The notes under the pieces: model-generated
The model's database searches: none
Seen by the model: the letters and a program-made list of their open reading frames with translations, nothing else
Told to the model about the DNA's origin: nothing
DNA from: Aliiroseovarius salicola
GTDB lineage: Bacteria; Pseudomonadota; Alphaproteobacteria; Rhodobacterales; Rhodobacteraceae
Length of the DNA stretch: 64,000 bases
NCBI RefSeq assembly: GCF_027891095.1
Contig: NZ_JAQIIO010000007.1
Coordinates: 62,001 to 126,000 of the forward strand
Direction: 5' to 3'
Part shown: one piece after another, positions 60,212-64,000 of the stretch
How positions within the stretch are numbered: the first letter of the stretch is position 1
How the letters are laid out: each line of letters starts with the position of its first letter
Made by a program: the position numbers and the translations under genes

Positions 60212-61726
60212 TACCCACACCGCGATCAAAGCCAAAACTCCACCAAGACTGACATAAGCCATGGCTCGCATCGGCCGGGCTTGATCCGGTTCCGGCAACG
60301 GAGAGGAGTGTCGGATCAATGCGTTCTCAGCCAATTCTGGCAAACGAGGGCCGAATCTGGCCAACACACGCAGAGTTCGCGTAAGGTCGCGGACCACCGC
60401 CTTGGGACCGATTGAGGATTTGATGTAATCTTCGACGACAGGACGCGCGGATTGCCAGATATTGATACGCGGATCCAATGACCGTGCAACCCCTTCAACA
60501 ACAACCATGGTTCGTTGCAAAAGGATCAGCTCTGTGCGGGTCTGCATCCCAAACTTCTCTGTAACTTCAAAGAGGTATGAAAGAAGTTTTGCCATCGAGA
60601 TTTGGGTGGCGTCCATATCCGCGATTGGCTCCCCCACCGCGCGCAGGGCCTGTGCAAACTCTACCACATCACGGTCGGCAGGCACATAACCCGCTTCGAA
60701 ATGCACCTCGGCAACGCGGGTGTAATCGCGCGTGATGAAACCATAAAGGATCTCGGCGTAGACGCGGCGGGTGTATTCGTCGATCCGGCCCATAATCCCG
60801 AAATCAATGGCCACGATGTCGCCATTTGATGCGAATTTCAGATTGCCTTGGTGCATGTCACCGTGGAACAGCCCATCGCGCAGGGCGTGGCTGAGGAAGA
60901 GTTGGAGGACCCGTTCACCAAGAGATGTCATATCCAGGCCAGAGGCGCGGATTGATACCAGATCATTGGCTGGGATGCCCTCGGCCCAACCCAGCGTCAT
61001 CACACTCCGCCCGGTTAGCCCCCAATTGACTTCGGGCACCACAAAACCTTCGTCACCTGCGGTGTTTTCGGCAAATTCACTGGCAGAAGCACTTTCAAGG
61101 CGCAGGTCCAGCTCTCCCATGACCACGCCCTCAAAATGTTCAACCACATCAGTGGGGCGCAGGCGCCGGGTTGAGGGCAGAAGCCATTCGATCATGTTGG
61201 CGGAAAAATGGAAGGCATCAATATCGGTGCGGAAGGCCCGCAAGATACCGGGGCGCAGCACCTTCACAGCCACTTCCTGTCCGGTGCTGGCGAGGCGCGC
61301 ACGGTGCACTTGTGCAATTGAGGCCGCGGCGACCGGTTCAGAAAATTCGGAAAACACCTCGTCCACTTCGATGCCAAGCTCGTCTTCGACCATGTCACGC
61401 GCCACGTCGAGCGGGAATGGGGGCAGCTTGTCCTGCAAGTATTTCAACTGATCGGCCAGATCGGCACCCACCACATCGGGACGTGTCGATAAGATTTGCC
61501 CGAACTTGATGTAAGCAGGCCCCAGCGCAGTGATTGCACGGGTCACAGGCGGCAGGGATGTATCGCCCTTTTTGCCGAGCCATGCGAAAGGAAAGCCGAT
61601 AATGCGAGCGGCAATCCGCAGCGCGGGAGGGGCGTTCATCGCATCCAGCACCACCCCCATGGCGCCTGTGCGCTGAAAGGTGGCGCCTGTACGGATCAGA
61701 CGCCAGATATTGTGCGGTCCGCGCAT
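60197..61726 (-). CDS. ubiB: Ubiquinone biosynthesis kinase-like protein UbiB
   Basis: A 509-residue ADCK/ABC1-family protein needed for ubiquinone biosynthesis. The KxGQ segment is YIKFGQILSTRPDVV; the Ala-rich loop region is AAASIAQVHRARL; invariant Lys is in VAVKVLRPGI; the catalytic block is FHGDMHQGNLKFASNGDIVAIDFGIMGRI. A C-terminal membrane helix ends the protein. It follows ubiE directly (one base apart) in a leftward pair. Confidence 0.95.
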   Translation of the reverse strand: MRGPHNIWRLIRTGATFQRTGAMGVVLDAMNAPPALRIAARIIGFPFAWLGKKGDTSLPPVTRAITALGPAYIKFGQILSTRPDVVGADLADQLKYLQDKLPPFPLDVARDMVEDELGIEVDEVFSEFSEPVAAASIAQVHRARLASTGQEVAVKVLRPGILRAFRTDIDAFHFSANMIEWLLPSTRRLRPTDVVEHFEGVVMGELDLRLESASASEFAENTAGDEGFVVPEVNWGLTGRSVMTLGWAEGIPANDLVSIRASGLDMTSLGERVLQLFLSHALRDGLFHGDMHQGNLKFASNGDIVAIDFGIMGRIDEYTRRVYAEILYGFITRDYTRVAEVHFEAGYVPADRDVVEFAQALRAVGEPIADMDATQISMAKLLSYLFEVTEKFGMQTRTELILLQRTMVVVEGVARSLDPRINIWQSARPVVEDYIKSSIGPKAVVRDLTRTLRVLARFGPRLPELAENALIRHSSPLPEPDQARPMRAMAYVSLGGVLALIAVWVSKFL

Positions 61727-61727
61727 G

Positions 61728-62474
61728 TTAGATTTTCCACCCTGAATGCAGGGCGGCGATGCCCAAGGACAAATTACGGTACTTCACATTCTCAAATCCG
61801 GCCTCGCGGATCATACCGGCAAAAGTTTCCTGATCCGGGAACTTCCGGATCGATTCCACGAGATACTGATAGCTGTCGTAATCGTCAGCAATCAGCTTGC
61901 CCATGCGCGGGATCACGTTGAAGGAATAAAGATCGTAGAGTTTTTGCAGACCGTCGTTTGGCAATTGGCTGAATTCAAGCACCATCAGGCGCCCACCGGG
62001 TTTCAGCACGCGATAAGCTTCTTTCAGGGCGTCGGGAATGCGTGTCACGTTGCGGATGCCAAAGCTGATCGTGTAGCGATCAAAGCTGTTGTCCTCAAAC
62101 GGCAGTTGCATTGCGTCGCCAGCCACCCAATCAAGCCGGTCGGACATATTGTCCGCTTCCGCCCGTTGGCGACCCTCAACCAGCATCGATTCCGTCATAT
62201 CAAGCACAACCGAACTGGTGTCTTCAGCTCGTTTCAGGAACCGGAAGGAAATATCCCCCGTGCCGCCAGCCACATCCAGAAGGCGCTGACCGGGGCGCGG
62301 CGCGAGCCAATCCATCATCGCGTCTTTCCAGAGGCGGTGGATCCCCACCGACATGACATCATTCATCACGTCATATTTTGAGGCCACATTAGTAAAGACC
62401 CCATGAACCATTCCGGCCTTTTGGTCTTCGTCTACGGTTTTGAAACCGAAATGCGTGGTTTTCTTCGCAGCCAT
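61728..62474 (-). CDS. ubiE: Ubiquinone/menaquinone methyltransferase UbiE
   Basis: A 248-residue SAM-dependent C-methyltransferase. The SAM motif is [16 protein letters not shown], with [18 protein letters not shown] and [17 protein letters not shown] following and [17 protein letters not shown] near the middle. The start at [10 protein letters not shown] is typical; the frame extends to 62534 without features. Divergent from an unknown membrane gene and mutM. Confidence 0.95.
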   Translation of the reverse strand: MAAKKTTHFGFKTVDEDQKAGMVHGVFTNVASKYDVMNDVMSVGIHRLWKDAMMDWLAPRPGQRLLDVAGGTGDISFRFLKRAEDTSSVVLDMTESMLVEGRQRAEADNMSDRLDWVAGDAMQLPFEDNSFDRYTISFGIRNVTRIPDALKEAYRVLKPGGRLMVLEFSQLPNDGLQKLYDLYSFNVIPRMGKLIADDYDSYQYLVESIRKFPDQETFAGMIREAGFENVKYRNLSLGIAALHSGWKI

Positions 62475-62559
62475 GTCGATCATTCGCCCAAATTTCGTCC
62501 CAAACGAGATATACCCATATGCCCCAAGAGACAAACCATCAAATTTAAGTAGGTTGCAG

Positions 62560-63180
62560 ATGTTTATTTATGGAATTGCTATTTTTGTAGCGGTGATTTT
62601 TGTGCTGGGCAGTTCTTCGAAATGGGCACGCTCATTTCGAGGTGAAAAAGAACTTGGAAAGCGTGCCGGGGCAGTGATGAGTGATGACTGGTCGCTGGAA
62701 GTGATTTCAGAAGTTGGAAGCAAGAAGGAACCCCATCACACTTTCACCAAAACCAACCATCCAACGACGTGGGGGGTGCGGGTTCTTTTTGCGGTTCTGT
62801 CGGTTGTCGTCTATGTCTATGTGTTCCCGATGTTCGACGACCCTAAGGTGTCGGGTGGCATGGTGGCCTATGCCGCTGAAATAAAATGGGCACTTCTTGC
62901 CTGCCTTGGCTATGCAGCCGCCTATATCTTGGCATTTGAAATCACGTTGGATGGTCACGAGCTGCAAGCCATGTCCGGGTTTTTTCGCACTAAAACCTAT
63001 GATTTGCGTGACCTGAAAGAAGTTACAGAGAACGGTCCGTATGAATGGAAACTCTATTTCACGGATCGAGCCCCCGTTCGGATGATGAAATCGGTTGTGG
63101 GTGTTCAAACCTTGCGGCAACATCTGTCAGAGGTGATGCAAGCCAACAGGATGGAACATGCCAGAACTGCCCGAGGTTGA
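62560..63180 (+). CDS. Membrane protein of unknown function upstream of mutM
   Basis: A 206-residue protein with an N-terminal membrane helix ([18 protein letters not shown]) and two more near residues 85-105 and 118-138 ([37 protein letters not shown]), then a soluble C-terminal domain ([22 protein letters not shown]). Not assigned to a family. The frame reaches back to 62440 across the ubiE start; the ATG at 62560 is chosen. It overlaps mutM by 23 bases, so the two may be co-translated. Confidence 0.65.
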   Translation: MFIYGIAIFVAVIFVLGSSSKWARSFRGEKELGKRAGAVMSDDWSLEVISEVGSKKEPHHTFTKTNHPTTWGVRVLFAVLSVVVYVYVFPMFDDPKVSGGMVAYAAEIKWALLACLGYAAAYILAFEITLDGHELQAMSGFFRTKTYDLRDLKEVTENGPYEWKLYFTDRAPVRMMKSVVGVQTLRQHLSEVMQANRMEHARTARG

Positions 63181-64000
63181 GACGGTTCGTCGCGGGCTCT
63201 CTCCCGTGATGGAGGGGGAACGTATTGCAAAGGCCGATGTGCGTCGTGAAGGGTTGCGTTGGCCATTTCCCGAAAACATGGCCGAAAGGTTGACGGGTGC
63301 GCGCGTGACGCGGCTTGGGCGACGGTCAAAGTACCTGCTGGCGGACCTCGATACAGGTGAAACCCTGATTGTGCATCTTGGTATGTCGGGGCGGATGCTT
63401 ATTTCGGGTCACGCGCTGGGCAAGTATCATCACGAACATCCCGCGCCCGAAAAGCATGATCATGTGGTTTTTGACATGGAGAACGGCGCACGCGTGACGT
63501 TTAATGATCCGCGTCGGTTCGGGGCGATGGAACTTTGTGCGACATCTGGCCTGCCTGATCACAAATTGATTCGAGTCCTCGGGCCAGAGCCATTGGGGAA
63601 TGACTTCAACGAAGACTATCTTGTCGAGCGTCTGTCCGGCAAAAATACCGCCATCAAAACAGCCCTTTTGGACCAGGGAATTACTGCTGGTCTTGGCAAT
63701 ATATATGTCTGCGAAGTTTTGTTCCGCGCGGGCATTCATCCGGCGCGCAAAGCGGCCAGAATCTCTGCAAAACGTGTGGCTGGTTTGGTCCCCATTATTC
63801 GGAAAGTTCTGGCCGAAGCGATCGAAAGTGGTGGGTCATCGCTGAAAGATTATCGCCAGGCGGATGGGGATCTGGGATATTTTCAACACAGCTTTCAGGT
63901 CTACGGACGCGAAGGTGAACCCTGCGTCACCCTTGATTGTAAAGGAAAAATCTCTCGTATTGTTCAAGGGGGGCGATCAAGCTTCTATTGCGGGCATTGT
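63158..64000 (+). CDS. mutM: Formamidopyrimidine-DNA glycosylase (truncated by the window edge)
   Basis: A base-excision repair enzyme that removes 8-oxoguanine and formamidopyrimidines. The 281 visible residues start [14 protein letters not shown], with catalytic Pro2 and Glu3. HLGMSGRM and NDPRRFGAM follow, and the H2TH region carries [20 protein letters not shown]. The zinc finger begins at CVTLDC and the last four residues CGHC close it, so only a few C-terminal residues are missing. Order ubiB-ubiE-mutM is typical near the dnaA end of Rhodobacteraceae chromosomes. Confidence 0.95.
   Translation, partial: MPELPEVETVRRGLSPVMEGERIAKADVRREGLRWPFPENMAERLTGARVTRLGRRSKYLLADLDTGETLIVHLGMSGRMLISGHALGKYHHEHPAPEKHDHVVFDMENGARVTFNDPRRFGAMELCATSGLPDHKLIRVLGPEPLGNDFNEDYLVERLSGKNTAIKTALLDQGITAGLGNIYVCEVLFRAGIHPARKAARISAKRVAGLVPIIRKVLAEAIESGGSSLKDYRQADGDLGYFQHSFQVYGREGEPCVTLDCKGKISRIVQGGRSSFYCGHC

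Noticed and set aside
1-64000. CRISPR arrays, rRNA operons, intact insertion sequences
   Set aside because: No regularly spaced repeat array, rRNA-like block or complete transposase gene was seen; the only mobile-element trace is the tRNA-Leu remnant.

Overview
The window looks like chromosomal DNA of a marine alphaproteobacterium of the Rhodobacteraceae (Roseobacter group). Pointers are the petP-petR regulator pair beside ilvE, flbT/flaF flagellin regulators, CtrA-like sites in flagellar promoters, an NDUFA9-type complex I protein, a C-terminal DUF1217 flagellar protein, the ubiB-ubiE-mutM block, and a dispersed intergenic repeat built around an AAATATCCC(G/C)GGG core. Identification is by reading protein motifs; no database search was run.

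Layout. 1-6.2 kb: the 5' part of an adenine deaminase gene, a GlxA-type AraC regulator, and a divergent operon of acyl-CoA dehydrogenase, SelW-like thioredoxin-fold protein, ADP-forming acyl-CoA synthetase and carnitinyl-CoA-dehydratase-like crotonase. This resembles a CoA-dependent carnitine/betaine-type acid catabolic unit. 6.2-17.3 kb: housekeeping genes (YeeZ-like reductase, dxs-ispA-xseB-HDAC-like deacetylase, petP-petR, ilvE, a tandem pair of unknown membrane-anchored proteins, queG, a glutathione transferase, mtgA). 17.4-25.6 kb: gltD-gltB glutamate synthase, uppP and an NDUFA9-like protein.

25.8-27.0 kb: a tRNA-Leu(CAG) gene whose last 14 bases are repeated exactly 1.12 kb downstream. 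They bracket a tiny AT-richer element with an integrase N-terminal fragment and one unknown cargo gene carrying an R-x4-H (HEPN-like) motif. 27.1-33.4 kb: an RluA-type pseudouridine synthase, a KAS III-like enzyme, unknown small genes, a LysR regulator divergent from a secreted SnoaL-like protein, and an aldehyde dehydrogenase. Remnants of a second copy of that dehydrogenase lie 2.5 kb away, split in two. 33.7-40.6 kb: homogentisate catabolism (hmgA-maiA-fahA) with an aromatic-type flavin monooxygenase, a DUF2783 protein, a metallo-beta-lactamase-fold protein lacking one metal site, and a DUF2585 membrane protein.

40.8-59.3 kb: a flagellar locus (motB, flgEKLI; fliL-flgHAGF-fliQE-flgCB read leftwards; fliI; DUF1217-flbT-flaF-fliC; flgN-like, flgJ-like; fliK-flgD). 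It encodes rod, hook, rings, filament and regulators, but not motA, fliF, the C-ring or most of the export gate, so these must lie elsewhere if the flagellum works. 59.4-64 kb: a choline-kinase-like phosphotransferase, ubiB, ubiE, an unknown membrane protein, and mutM cut by the window end just after its zinc finger.
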